This document shows positions 1 to 10,800 of a DNA stretch of 64,000 nucleotides, piece after piece. Position 1 is the stretch's first letter. Every line of letters begins with the position of its first letter. The notes under the pieces are model-generated. The model was not told the origin of the DNA, made no database searches, and was given only the letters and a program-made list of their open reading frames with translations. The translations under genes were made by a program, and so were the position numbers. The stretch comes from Craterostigma plantagineum (taxonomy: Eukaryota; Streptophyta; Magnoliopsida; Lamiales; Linderniaceae): assembly GCA_027422505.1 (NCBI GenBank), contig JAPQWV010000018.1:12170001-12234000 (forward strand), given 5' to 3'.

Positions 1-362
1 GATAAGAAATTATATAAGATGATAGTATCCATATTCGAAACCTTACAAACAAATTCGGCAATAATTAACCCAATAACATTCAGAAAATCGACACATCCAT
101 ATATGGAATGGAAATAAAGCAGATAAATGAAACCACTGAAAAAAAATGCGATTTTTATGAAATTGATTAAGACCTGCACTTTTCCCTTCTGGATTGCTAT
201 TCACCGCCCCCTTTTTCCTAGTCACCGCCCCCTAAAGGACTGAAAAAAGACTATTTTGCCCTTTCTAATTTAAATTTCTATTTAAAGTCATTTTCACTCA
301 TCTGATATCGCAATCAGACATCCAAATCAGATTCAAACATAACAAATAATTAAAACATTTCA
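1..362. other. AT-rich sequence upstream of the MULE transposase gene
   Basis: No coding frame or known repeat is recognisable. The stretch is AT-rich and leads into the first exon of the transposase gene at 363. It may hold the element's terminus, but I could not see a matching inverted end. Confidence 0.4.
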
Positions 363-495
363 ATGAATCGTCTATTTTCGAAATTGAAAGGTCAAAAGAA
401 ACAGTCTACTGGCACCAATGGTAAGCAAATTCTCGTAAATTCAATTCGTATAGACGTGAATTCTCGAACTTACATTGGATTGTATCGAAAATTCG

Positions 496-656
496 GCCCG
501 ACCGAACAATTATTTCGGTCGGACTAAGTGGCGACCGAAAAACAATTTCGGTCACCACTTGGTCCGACCGAAATTTTTTTTCGGTCGGACCAAGTGGTGA
601 CCGAAATTGTTTTTCGGTCGCCACTTAGTCCGACCGAAATAATTGTTCGGTCGGGC
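496..656. repeat. Perfect 78-bp inverted repeat with 5-nt loop
   Basis: Arms 496-573 and 579-656 are exact reverse complements; the loop is TTTTT at 574-578. The arms are built from the word CGACCGAAA and its complement TTTCGGTCG, spaced by ACTTAGT/ACTTGGT. It lies inside the transposase gene's first intron (421-797). If transcribed it would give a perfect long hairpin RNA. Confidence 0.97.
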
Positions 657-755
657 ATGCGACAACCGAAATCGGATTTCGGTCAACTTAGAGGGTACCG
701 AAATCTTGTTTCGGTCGCCTCTTAGGGTGACCGAATTCCGATTTCGGTCACAATT
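657..755. repeat. Diverged continuation of the CGACCGAAA repeat
   Basis: Next to the perfect hairpin there are further copies of the same words (ACCGAAATCGGATTTCGGTC, then TTTCGGTCGCC), about 45 bp per unit, with point differences. They suggest that the hairpin arose by inverted duplication inside an existing subterminal repeat array. Confidence 0.75.
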
Positions 756-1896
756 TTTTTTTTTTAAAATTTTTTTTTATTTTTTATTTTTTTCCAGACT
801 CGGAGATTGTCCCGGAGGATTCCACGGGTGACGGGATAAACTACAGTGAGCATTTCCGAGAAGGAGGACGATTTTCGACCGACGTGGAAGCCATTAACTG
901 GGCGAAAGGCGTCGCTATTGGTCTTGGTTTCGAGGTGATAATTTCGTCGCACAAGAAATATGGAACAAAAAAATTGATTAGATGTTCTCGCGGAGAACGT
1001 TATAGAGGCAAGGAGGATGAATTGGAGAGGATGTCCAAGTCTAACAAGTGCAGGTGTCCGTTTGTAGTCATAGCCCAGCAAGATCCAGCTACTAGGGAAT
1101 GGTACATTCGTACGGGTGCACCGGAGAATTCCATACACAATCACCCTCTGATACAGTATCCAGAGGGTCACCGCCAGACGAGTGGGTTGAGCAGCCAGGC
1201 AAAGAAGGTCGTAGAGGAAATGACTGCTGCCCAAGCGAAACCAGCACATATCCTCTCAGCGATGAGGGCTCGACACGCTGAGGATAACGCGACGATCCGA
1301 CATGTATATAATTACAGAGATCGTTTGAAGAAGCAATGTTCTGAGGGTCGAGACGTCGTGAGCCAGTTGATGCACCAGGCGACAGAGTCCGGATATTTTG
1401 TTGAAGCGCTGAGAGATGAGGAGAGTAATGTGCTGACACATGTCTTTCTCGCGCACCCGGAGTCACTCGCACTGCTGAGGACGTACCCTTATTTTATTGG
1501 GATTGACTCGACGTACAAGACAAATAGATATAAGATGCCTCTAGTTGAGATTATAGGGATGACTCCCTGTAATCACAACTTTCTGTGTGGGTTTGCCGCA
1601 TGGAGGACGAGACCGAGCGAAGTTACGGGTGGATGTTGCAGTCAGTCAGGGATATTCTAGGGCCAGGTGTCCACCCGTCCGCGATTGTCACTGATCGTGA
1701 GTTGGGCCTTCTTCGACCGGTACATATGGTATTTCCACATTCTCACCATCTGCTGTGCACGTGGCATATTTATAAAGATGTGGAGAACAAAATTTATTGG
1801 TTGGGGGGAGGAGCAAAAAGACCGCAGCTCACTTCACGCACAAGTCCCTTCAATGATTTCTTGAAACCAGCTCGTGAAATCATTACAGCAAAATGA

Positions 1897-2216
1897 TAAT
1901 AATTCCTTTCATCTTCTCATTTTCTTCAGGAAAATAATCATCAGCTAATAATTTAAGAAATTAACGCCAACGCCGCCATTACAAATGCTGCAACCCAATA
2001 GCCCTACCACCTCAGACCCACACCAACACTTGCCGGAGGTACTGGACGCGCGGCAGCGCATTGAGGACGTTCCGGTCGGCGGCGGAAGCCGGAGGAGCAG
2101 GAAACCGGCAGCCTCGTCCTCCTCGTCGAAGTCCACGTCAGTAAAGAAAAGCAATCAGCAGAGGTTTGCGTCGTCTGATCTGACCGCCATTTCAGCTCGT
2201 TTTTAACGAAATACCC
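1897..2216. other. Non-coding, GC-richer patch, no gene recognised
   Basis: The stretch after the transposase relic contains a short GC-rich segment (about 2030-2140) with an open frame of 73 codons, but no motif and no sign of selection is visible. I see no gene. Confidence 0.3.
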
Positions 2217-2375
2217 AATTAAGGCCCGTTTACCCATTAAATTTAACGAATTTGGGTCTATATCCAATTAATTGGACCCATCAATAATTGGATAGGGTCC
2301 GTACCCATTAATTTAATTGGGTTTGGGTATGGGTTCAAGTGGGTCTACCCATACCCTATCCATTGCCATCCCTAA
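2217..2375. mobile_element. One end of a small hAT-like element
   Basis: The stretch is built from repeated TACCCATT/ATTGGGT words and ends with CCATTGCCATCCCTA, the complement of TAGGGATGGCAATGG. TAGGGNTGG termini are typical of plant hAT elements. No matching opposite end or 8-bp duplication is seen, so this is a remnant. Confidence 0.5.
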
Positions 2376-3433
2376 ATAGCGATCACAATTAATTGCTTTT
2401 ATCTAGGTTACTATTCATTAACGACAGCACATAAATACCAATTGAAAAACTTAAAAGTCTATCCGGTCCCTTGTCAGAAATATTTTTAAGCTAGGTACCT
2501 ATTTGAATAAAATACAGATAGGTACCTGACCACCTAAGATTACCAATTTATCCTTACTAATGATTTTACAATTTCATTTCAGATTTTTTTCTCTGCAATT
2601 TCGAGCTCCATCCCGCCGTCGACGAAATTTCTTCTTGCCGCCGACCTTCTTCCGCTCATGCTGGCGCGGGACGACGAACGACGAGCCTCTTGAACGTTGC
2701 GTTCTCGATTTTGTTAGGCAAGCTTTTATTTTGCTTTGGGTTAATCGATTGCACCGTGTGGTCAAGCATAGCCCAAATCCGGGAGCTGAATGCGATCTAA
2801 GAGCTCGATACAAGGGTGGAATGTTATGATTTGATAGTTATTGAGGCTAATACATCGGGATTTCGGATTTCTATATAACTGTTATGACGTACCATTTGTT
2901 ATGTTTATTACGTACCATTGTATGTTTTTTCCCATACCTAAATATATTATGCGATACACTATCCGATTGGACATTGTTATGTAGTATCTTTGTGTATTTA
3001 TATTACGTACCAACTAACCTGTCTATACAATCAAAATGTTCGCTTATGCAGTACCACTTTAAACTATACAGACGTACCATTTATACAGGTTGCCGTATTA
3101 TCTGAAAATATGGCGTCTACAAGTGCAAAATATGCTGGAAATACGTGCATAATCGTCGAAAGACGGGGGGATTCCTTCTCAGGTAGATAGAAGATCCACA
3201 AGTGCAAAACATATGGGAAATACGAGCATAATCGTCGTACTTTTAGAGAAGCCGTATCGACGTAGCGTCTGTATTTGCAATGTATTTTGTTACTGCTTTT
3301 GTCCCAATAACCTTTTTGTTGCTCTTATGTATGATAATGACACATTCTTTTGTCCAAATGATGTTAGTAGGTCATTCTTTTGTCCAAATGTGTCATTAGA
3401 AAATGACTCATTCTTTTTGTCTAAATGATGTTA

Positions 3434-3955
3434 ACAAGGTACTGTAATATATGCAAATTTGGTACTATAATATATGTCAACAAGGTACTGTAATATATGC
3501 CAATTTGGTACTATAATATATGTCAACAAGGTACTGTAATATATGCAAATTTTGTACTATAATATATGTCAACAAGGTACTGTAATATATGCCAATTTGG
3601 TACTGTAATATATGCAAATCTGGTACTATAATATATGCCAATTTGGTACTGTAATATATGCCATTTGGTATTGTAATATATGCGAACAAGGTACTGTAAT
3701 ATATGCCAACAAGGTGCCGTAATTTATGACAACAAGGTAGTGTAATATATGTGAACAAGTTACTGTGGTATATATGCTAACAAAGTACTGTAATATAAGC
3801 CAACAAGGTATTGCAATATATGCCAACAAGGTACTGCAATATACGCAATAGGGTTATCAAAAGGTACTGTAATATATGCCAACAAGGTACTGTAATATAT
3901 GCCAAAAAAGTACTGTAATATATGACAATAAGGTACTATAAACATACCATAGAGG
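3434..3955. repeat. 23-bp tandem repeat, GGTACTGTAATATATGCCAA unit
   Basis: About 20 head-to-tail copies of a 23-bp unit that begins GGTACTGTAATATATG and ends alternately CCAATTT or TCAACAA. Alternating unit types give a 46-bp higher-order period at the left end (3434-3600). Each unit carries one GTAC core. Long minus-strand open frames across it are artefacts of the repeat. Confidence 0.95.
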
Positions 3956-4664
3956 GTACAGTATCCTTTCAGAAATAGATACCGTATAAATTAAAGTAAG
4001 AGTTCGGTAACATGACTTGGGGATATTTCGTAAAACAAATAAGCCTTTCGGAAGATGTTTGATGTCGAAAAAGTAAGAGATAATTTTTGACATTTTTTTT
4101 GTCACGACTGGACATATTTCTTACATTTTTCTGTCACCACTTGACATATTTCTGACATACGAGGCAATAAATCTGGAAAAGACGGCTCCATCTGACATGT
4201 CGGTGCCTTTCAGAAAATGTTTTATGTCATATGTAATTTTGGGTACTACAACCGTGTCTGACAAGGTACGCTTAAAACAAAAAGAAGATACCCCTACAAA
4301 GTTAGGAAAGGTACGACGTCCCTTAAATATGTGATACGTCATACTAGGGTTAGTATTTTTCGAGGTCGTACGAATTAGTTTTTCATCTGGAACCACCCTT
4401 AAAATACTAATATAGAGTATTTGTTACCTTTTATATCAATTAGGTGCATTAGGCCTTACACATGTGAATGAAACCTTCAAACTCCAAGATTCATTACATT
4501 TAAGGATGGAAGCAAGAACATCTTGCAACATATTTTAAAAAATTTGGTGAGTCATAAATGTGCAAATTTTTTTTCTTTTTTAGTCATTTTATTATCGTAG
4601 TCTGGTCAAAATCGCAGCCTTACGCGATTTGCCTATGAATCTATTTATTTTTGATGGTATAAAA

Positions 4665-5158
4665 AATGGTACGGTAAACTTGCAGGTTAGGGTACTATAT
4701 ATGTATACATAATGATAAGGTAAACCTGCAGATTATGGTACTATATATGTAAAGGATAAGGTACTTTACTATAAAAGATAATGTACGTCACTATAAAAGA
4801 TAAGGTACTTCATATTCTGGTTATGGTACGCTACATAATGGTCCAGTAAACTTGCAGATTATGGTAATCTGTATGTAAAAGATAAGTACACTAATATAAA
4901 GATAAGGTACTTCATATATTCTGGTTATGGTACGCTATATATATACATTATAGTACGGTAAACTTGCCGATTATGGTACTCAGTACGTAAAAGATAAGGT
5001 ACGCTAAGATAAAAGTTAAGGTACTTCATATATTCTGGGTACAGTACGCTATATATATAATGGTACGGTAAACTTGCCGATTATGGTACTCTGTATGTAA
5101 AAGATAAGGTACGCTAATATAAAAGTTAAGATACTTCATATATTCTGGGTACGGTACG

Positions 5159-5199
<41 letters not shown>

Positions 5200-5260
5200 A
5201 TGGTACGGTAAACTTGCAGATTATGGTACTATATATGTATACATAAAGGTACCTTAATAT
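4665..5260. repeat. About 110-bp tandem repeat, GTAC-rich
   Basis: Five to six units start with GGTACGGTAAACTTGC near 4669, 4842, 4955, 5065 and 5203. Each contains TTATGGTACT, AAAAGATAAGGTAC and GGTACGCTATATA, so four or more GTAC cores per unit. The unit differs from the 23-bp array but uses the same word. Confidence 0.9.
5158..5195. repeat. (TA)n microsatellite
   Basis: An uninterrupted run of TA dinucleotides inside one unit of the 110-bp GTAC array, expanding the short TATATATA found in its sister units. Confidence 0.95.
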
Positions 5261-5694
5261 AAAAAGATACGGTACTGCATAAAATACGGACAAAGTCTCA
5301 TAGAACTACACAACAAGCATAAAAGACAAAGTCTCCAAACAGTCTCACAACTAAGTCAAATAACTTAACGAAATAGATCTAGCATACAACTGTGCCCGTC
5401 ACGTAAAATGCGAGCAGCCATAAAAGCACGATACTCATCCGTGTTGACTTCTTAAAAAAAATGAAACGGCGACCTTCTCATAGCTTCTTCTCCTCAAGGG
5501 TCATGCTACCCATCAATGTGCTTATTGTAGATCGAAAGAGAGCATGGCACCTGGAAGAAATATTAGATCTGTACCGCGGAGGCATTTCTGCAAAAAAGCA
5601 AACTATTAGCGTGAAGAAGCAGTACAATTTTTTCACACATGGGGTACCAATTTGCCCAAACAGATGGTACTAAATACAATGATCATGTAGTACC

Positions 5695-5915
5695 AAAACA
5701 AATTGACCCCATTCAAAAAGACCCAAATCGACCCATTCGAAAAAACCCAAATCAACCACAGTAAATTGAACCATTCGAAAAAACCCAAACCGACCACAAC
5801 AAATCGACTCATTCGAAAAAACACGCTCAAATCAACCACAGTAAATTGAACCATTCGAAAAAAAAAACCCAAATCGAACAACAAATCGATCCATTCGAAA
5901 AAAACGCACAAATTG
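5695..5915. repeat. CCATTCGAAAAAACCCAAAT tandem repeat
   Basis: Six or so imperfect copies of CCATTCGAAAAAACCCAAAT, interspersed with AACCACAGTAAATTGA, 20 to 60 bp apart. It lies between the GTAC arrays and the right end of the same element. The minus-strand frames across it are repeat artefacts. Confidence 0.85.
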
Positions 5916-6641
5916 TTACGAGCATAACCGAAATGCTTAAACCCAACGAATAACGGGAAATGCAAACTAGATACAAGCCTATTGATTCTCCACAGAGTAA
6001 GCGAAAACCCACCAAGACGAAATAAAATTTCAGAATGTCGATTTCAGAAGGCGAATAACTTACCTTTTGGGGAAGAATGTTGATTTCAGAAGGCGAACCC
6101 CACGAGGAACCCAACGACGATAAATCTGAGCAAAACAACCACGGGTCGATTTGGGGAAGAATGTCGCGCGATTTGGGATGTTGTATGATTTTTTTTATGA
6201 ACCTACGCTGAAATAAGAAACCCCAGGTAAAGTTGTAATAAACTAGTTTTATAAGGGTAAATCCTTCAGTTAGGTACCTATCAGTAAAATAAAATTCAAG
6301 TGGATACCTAGGTTAAAAAAAATTTGACAGGGGACTGATTTGTTTTATTTTTATTGCTGTAGGTATTTAAGTGGTGAAACCCCTTCAATTAAACCCATAT
6401 GGTTATATTTAAAATTATAACTATGGCAGATGTTTTGAATTTGTTTAGAATTTATTTTATGAATTTTGTGATTGGTTTATATAATGGTCGTTCTTGTCTA
6501 TTCATTTGTCGGTGTTGTAAATCCGGCCTAAGGTGCCTAGGCACTAACCGGAAATTAACCGAGGCAAAAAGCACCTAATTGGGTTTTAGGTGGTGAATCC
6601 AATTAATCGGCGATTTAATCCAATTAATCGATTAATCGTAA

Positions 6642-7532
6642 TTATTTTTTTGAAAATTTAATAAATACAAAACTAATCGATGTATATCCAAAGAACAGCG
6701 ACACGCATAGTGCAATTTTATTTATGATGACTTTCGTAGGTCGAATTCGCGAACTCCCGTAACTAATTGGCGACATACAGTGTACGAAGACTATCAAGGG
6801 ATGCAAATGTATATCCAAATTTTCCTTAGGGCTGTGAGAATCTGGAACTATCATATTTAAACATAATTTTTATTCATACACATACATGGATTATATGCGG
6901 TTATAATAACCGGCCAACATGAGTATTGACTACCGCTCTTATCGTGTGGTGCAACTTGAGTATTAACCATCCTCTCTAGGATTCACATGATGCCACAACA
7001 TATTTTCGAGACGCTTTTGGTGGCGTACAACCGCTGCAACTTTGGAGTTAATGGAAAATATATAAGCATTTCTTAGAAACTCTACGTCCGCGGCAGGTTT
7101 ACGATATCTTGGCTCTAGGCAACGCTAACCAGAATTATGATTCTCGTGATCTTTCCAATAGAGCGTGCACCTATCAATACGTCGAGGTACTTACAAGGCA
7201 TTCGAAGTCTTTTCAGTAATTTATTGTTCTATAGAATATGTCAACCATAATATTATCGGTCGGTAACACATCGTTCATCAACAACATCAAAGCATCAACA
7301 TCTCTAAGTGGCATATTATACTCACACTTATTGTTGAGAACTCTAGAAGAAAAGCTAGAAGAGTAATTTTACAGCCCTCGTAAATGGGACGTTCAACGGA
7401 TTTCAACAATTCAAAAAAATCTCTCGTCATAGCGCTCGGTTCGTAAGTTCTATTATCGAAATCTGAATTACACATAATTCGATTGCTACCCTGTGAGTGC
7501 CCGTAAGAGTAATTCTCATCCACCGAAACCAT
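6642..7532 (-). pseudogene. CACTA (En/Spm) TNP2 transposase relic
   Basis: Minus-strand fragments in several frames match the TNP2 order. About 7532-7290 holds DFFELLKS..RPIYEGC; about 7290-6960 holds LYWKDHE, then PREDG after WHH; about 6930-6860 reads YSCWPVIITAYNPCMCMNK, a hallmark of TNP2; 6854-6780 reads IVPDSHSPKENLDIHLHPLI, the next conserved block. Stops and frameshifts separate the pieces, so it is inactive. TNP2 proteins cut and paste CACTA transposons. The copia element at 8008 lies 5' of this relic and probably landed in the same CACTA element, one end of which remains at about 22436. Confidence 0.85.
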
Positions 7533-8007
7533 CAGTTATCATGTCTGAAAACCGACTAGTGTGATTTGTCTCGATGAACTAACAATATCATAGTTTTCAC
7601 TGTACCTCCCAAGTATTGTATTTTTGACGAAATCCGTACGTATAAAGATGTCGGTAAACATCATCTAGGATTGATATGTTATTCCAGCAAATATTACAGG
7701 GACACCTTATTCTTCCCCAAGATATGGAATGACTTTGATTAAGAGCTCACTCAACGAATTCTTTCACCCCTTCTACATACTCAGGTTTTAACCACTTTTC
7801 GTCCCATTGATCGTACATCAATTGTCTGTATAAATTTATTGGGACAACTGCACAACAAAACCAATAAACGTAAACATATTTAATATGAACACCCTTATTT
7901 ATCATGTACACACACAATTACTATAAAAGTGATCTCGGGCGGCGATTAATTGGGTAGGGCTGCAATTAATCGACAAAAATATCTAGCAATGGGAATCATC
8001 AATCAAC
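7533..8007. other. Non-coding flank of the CACTA relic up to the copia insertion
   Basis: No gene seen. The last five bases (8003-8007, TCAAC) are one copy of the copia target-site duplication. ATTAATCG/ATTAATTGG words near 7935-7975 also occur at 6560-6640. Confidence 0.5.
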
Positions 8008-10294
8008 TGTTGGGGAACCCCGGGTGTCCCGAGATCGAATCCCGGGCGCAGCGGAAGTTTAAAATTTTTCCCGAATTCCCCGTAAGGAGCCCCGGATAGC
8101 TTGGTTATAAAAGAAAATATGCATGACACTCAATAAGGGTTTTTCGAAGTTTACCCTCGTAGCGAAGATCCCAGCTCTCGCCTTGCTGTTCCGGTTGTCG
8201 TAGTCCACTCCGGTAACGTCGTGACCTCTCCGAGCTCCAACGCCTTGGCAAGATCGTCACGCCGACCCCGGGATGTATCCAAATTCCACCACCTCCCAAG
8301 GATGGCTAGAGAGGTGGGGAAGATGTTTTAGAAGAGATGTGTTTAGTGTGTGTGTGTGTGTGATTTCTAAAACTCACAAACACTTAGGTTTTTATCAAAT
8401 ATCAACCTAAATGCTCTCACCACTCTCTAAACTCTTAGTTTTAGTGTGAGAAAGCTTGGATTAAAGTTATGGACGAAATTATTCAAAGTAATAAAGATTA
8501 AATCAACTTTCACCCGTTGAAATTGACTTTAATCATAATTAATCCAAATCATATCATATATGACTCATACCTTGTTTGTTTCCTTTGTATTATATCATCT
8601 AATGACTAGGCATTGTCCCACAAGTCTAACAAAAGAACAAGGAACGAATTTGGATTTGATTTGGACAAGTTTTGACCAAAAACTGTCGGTTCACGGCCTC
8701 TCGCAAAGGCCTTCACGGCCGTGACGAGCTTAGCCAAGGTGATGCCCGTCGTCTCGGCCCAATTCACGGCCGTGAACAAGTCCCTGACGGCCTTCACGGC
8801 CTAGGACATGATGGTCACGGCCGTGACCAAGTCGGGGCCAAAAACCATGGCTTCTGTCAACCTTCACGGCCTCGTGCATAAGGTGTCACGGCCGTGACAC
8901 CTTCGACAGCTTTGCGACAGTTTCGTAGATCTCTCAGATCGAGGGGTAAACGATGTCCGATTGACCTGAAATTTTAACCACAGAAAGAAGACTCGCCAAT
9001 CTTGATTCTGACCAAAGGGATTCTTAATCCGAGGTCTAGATTGGGAGATACAAATTTTTGAATCCGTTGCTACTTTTCAGGCGGGCTTCATAACCGTGAC
9101 GAGCCTTGCTCGTGGTTGTGAACCCTATCTATGCTCCATTAATTATTTCGTTTCGGGAATCTAAGCCCATGTAAATATAGTTTCTAAAACTTATATTTAA
9201 CATTTCATTAACGACTCCAAGCCCGTTAAATAATAACACATCTCACTTTATCAGATACTGTCTCAGTGATCCTTTTTAAGCCCGACTCTCTTGGTTCGTC
9301 TCAACCCGGCAAGGGAGGAATCCAAGAATTCGGTAAGCGCCTAGCCAATCCCACGGTACCGAATAGATCCCGTGTTGAGTACGATCTTTGTATTTTACGA
9401 ACCGACTATAGATCGTCGTACTACGTATAGACCCTTCACATATGTCCCGGTCGAGTGAGAGGCATGGTAATGTCAAACTCACTAACCTGACACTATAACT
9501 CATCCGTGACGACGAAATTACTAAACTATACTCCACGTCCCACGTGAGTTAGTTTTTATACTTTGCAAAGATTTTGTAATTCCTCGTCCACGAATATGCA
9601 TAGGACATATACCTCGATTACTTGCTAGGTTGTGAATCCCTCACGATTGTCAATGCCCAGCAGTTGCACTTCGTTGTCAAGACTGCATGTCGCCGCTGAC
9701 CCATGTTCAACCTCGAACAAGACGGGCCTAGCAAACTAGTGACAAGTCAGGACCCCAAAGCCAACTCTGTCAATGACCCTTCGGTCTAAGGTCCACGCAC
9801 ACTACTATAGTCAATCGCTCGATCATTGACACTCAGCGAGTAATTAGCCATGTGACCTTCGATTACGAGTCGTGTCCAAATATAAGTTAATCCCCGATTC
9901 AACTCATATCAATGTTACGACCTCCCACTTCCCAAGTGAATAGTTGGCACAACCATTTTAGAGTCGTCAACAAATAAGTCATGATTGACATTCAGTCACC
10001 CTACTGAAGTCTAAGACTAATGGACTAATTTAATATCCGAGAATAATAGCTCACCGGTGCCCCCTCTCTCATCCCATGAGAATCGGTGACTAAACTCGTA
10101 TATATGGGATTTATTTATTTACCGTCTCACCGGATGCCTAGTAAGACTGGATAGGTAAATAAATAATATGCCTTTTGTAAATTTCATAAATAAATATTTG
10201 AATACAATATCCAAATATTAAAGTGAATAATAAATTCATGTTTATGCCCTATTCATTACATCATCGAATGGCATTCCGAGGGCATATCCCCAAC
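8008..10294 (-). repeat. 3' LTR of the copia element (2287 bp)
   Basis: It runs TGTTGGGG..CCCCAACA and is the partner of 15552-17820. Compared with the other LTR it has a 20-bp segment (around 9340-9360) that the right copy lacks; the right copy has three extra bases near 16683. Otherwise only scattered point differences are seen. Confidence 0.95.
8690..8905. repeat. TCACGGCCGTGA palindrome cluster within the LTR
   Basis: The 12-bp palindrome TCACGGCCGTGA or a one-base variant, plus half-sites CTTCACGGCC, occurs about eight times in 215 bp. The same cluster sits in the other LTR at 16233-16450. The G+C content is well above that of the neighbouring LTR sequence. Function unknown; it could be a regulatory or packaging signal of this family. 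Confidence 0.9.
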
Positions 10295-10306
10295 AATCTC
10301 CCACTT
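10295..10306 (-). promoter_or_regulatory. Polypurine tract of the copia element
   Basis: On the minus strand, CAAGTGGGAGAT directly abuts the TGTTGGGG start of the 3' LTR (two LTR-proximal bases shared). This is the usual plus-strand primer context of plant copia elements. Confidence 0.85.
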
Positions 10307-10469
10307 GCACTCGGTGCCATATGCTGTGTGTATCTAATACTCGTCTTCTAAAGGCGTTATTCAGCACTGCCTGAATAAAAGGCACAGTGAACGGGATGGC
10401 CACGTTTTCGCAGTGCTATCTTTTGCACGGCTAAGCAGCCATTTTTCAATGATACATGCAACATGTTGT

Positions 10470-10800
10470 ATTTCTTTCTTCTTTTCGTTTGGATTACCTG
10501 TGAGACCAAGATTCATTGACTAAAGTGATCATTCTGCTATTGTCGCACCACAATGGCAGCAGTTGATTCACAATGCCTAGAACTATTTGAAGTTCATCCA
10601 AGAAGACTTCAATATCCAAACTGATCTCTTACCTCCCTGGTAATTATCTGCGCTCCTGCGCATGGTTGACTTGGGATTCGAGCTAACGATTCCCATGTAC
10701 CAACAGTAAGTGCTTCCCTGAAACCATTTCAAGGTACTGTTCTACCATTTAACTTTGTAAACTAAACCCTAAGTGGATTTTCGATCACCCACGTCAAACT
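10470..10800 (-). pseudogene. Copia RNase H domain relic
   Basis: Reading right to left: DVGDRKST*GLVYKV at about 10796-10750, then, after stops and frame changes, VFLDELQIVLGI and LWCDNSRMITLVNESWSHR near 10610-10500. These match the copia order DVDDRKSTSGYVF .. WIKKFLDEL .. LYCDNxxAIxLAxxPxSHxKSKH. Several in-frame stops make it non-functional. This is the last domain of copia pol and sits where expected, just before the 3' LTR. Confidence 0.85.

Larger units (their letters stand above)
363..1896 (+). pseudogene. MULE-type (FAR1-like) transposase gene, frameshifted and 3'-truncated
   Basis: Exon 1 is 363-420 (ATG, 58 nt) with a GTAAGC donor at 421. Exon 2 starts at 798 after a TTTCCAG acceptor and joins in frame (codon split 1/2). 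The product has an N-terminal FAR1-type zinc-binding region (CRCPFVV, then HNHPL near 1140), then a MULE transposase domain: FIGIDSTYKTNRYKMPL carries the first catalytic Asp and IVTDRELGL the second, followed by HLLCTWHI. The frame breaks by one base near 1597 (after LCGFA); the remainder is in the frame that begins MEDETERSYGW. The reading ends at a stop at 1896, so the third catalytic acidic residue (Glu) and the SWIM zinc finger usual for the family are absent. Known for the family: mobilises Mutator-like elements, or was domesticated as FAR1/FHY3. Here it must be inactive as read. The intron holds the 78-bp perfect hairpin. Confidence 0.85.
2419..6390. mobile_element. Mutator-like element with GTAC repeat arrays (about 4 kb)
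   Basis: The left flank (about 2428-2540) and the complement of the right flank (about 6240-6385) align over roughly 120 bp: both hold AAATACC, then a GTCCC(C/T)TGTCA block, an AGGTACCTAT-like block and a poly-T run. This is the layout of long Mutator-type terminal inverted repeats. The interior has no transposase but three repeat arrays and a short open frame at 2560-2829 that might be captured sequence. The same GTCCCCTGTCA block and GTAC repeats recur at 32790-33127 and 40728-41115. No clean 9-bp duplication was found, so the exact ends are uncertain. Confidence 0.5.

Noticed and set aside
496..656. A microRNA gene
   Set aside because: The arms are perfectly complementary over 78 bp with a 5-nt loop, unlike the imperfect stems of MIRNA genes; a siRNA-type hairpin is the better reading.
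2560..2829. Captured host gene fragment in the GTAC element
   Set aside because: An open frame of 89 codons with no recognisable motif; not enough to claim gene capture.
3434..3955. CRISPR-like regular repeats
   Set aside because: Units are directly adjacent 23-bp tandem copies with no unique spacers, and the genome is a plant's.
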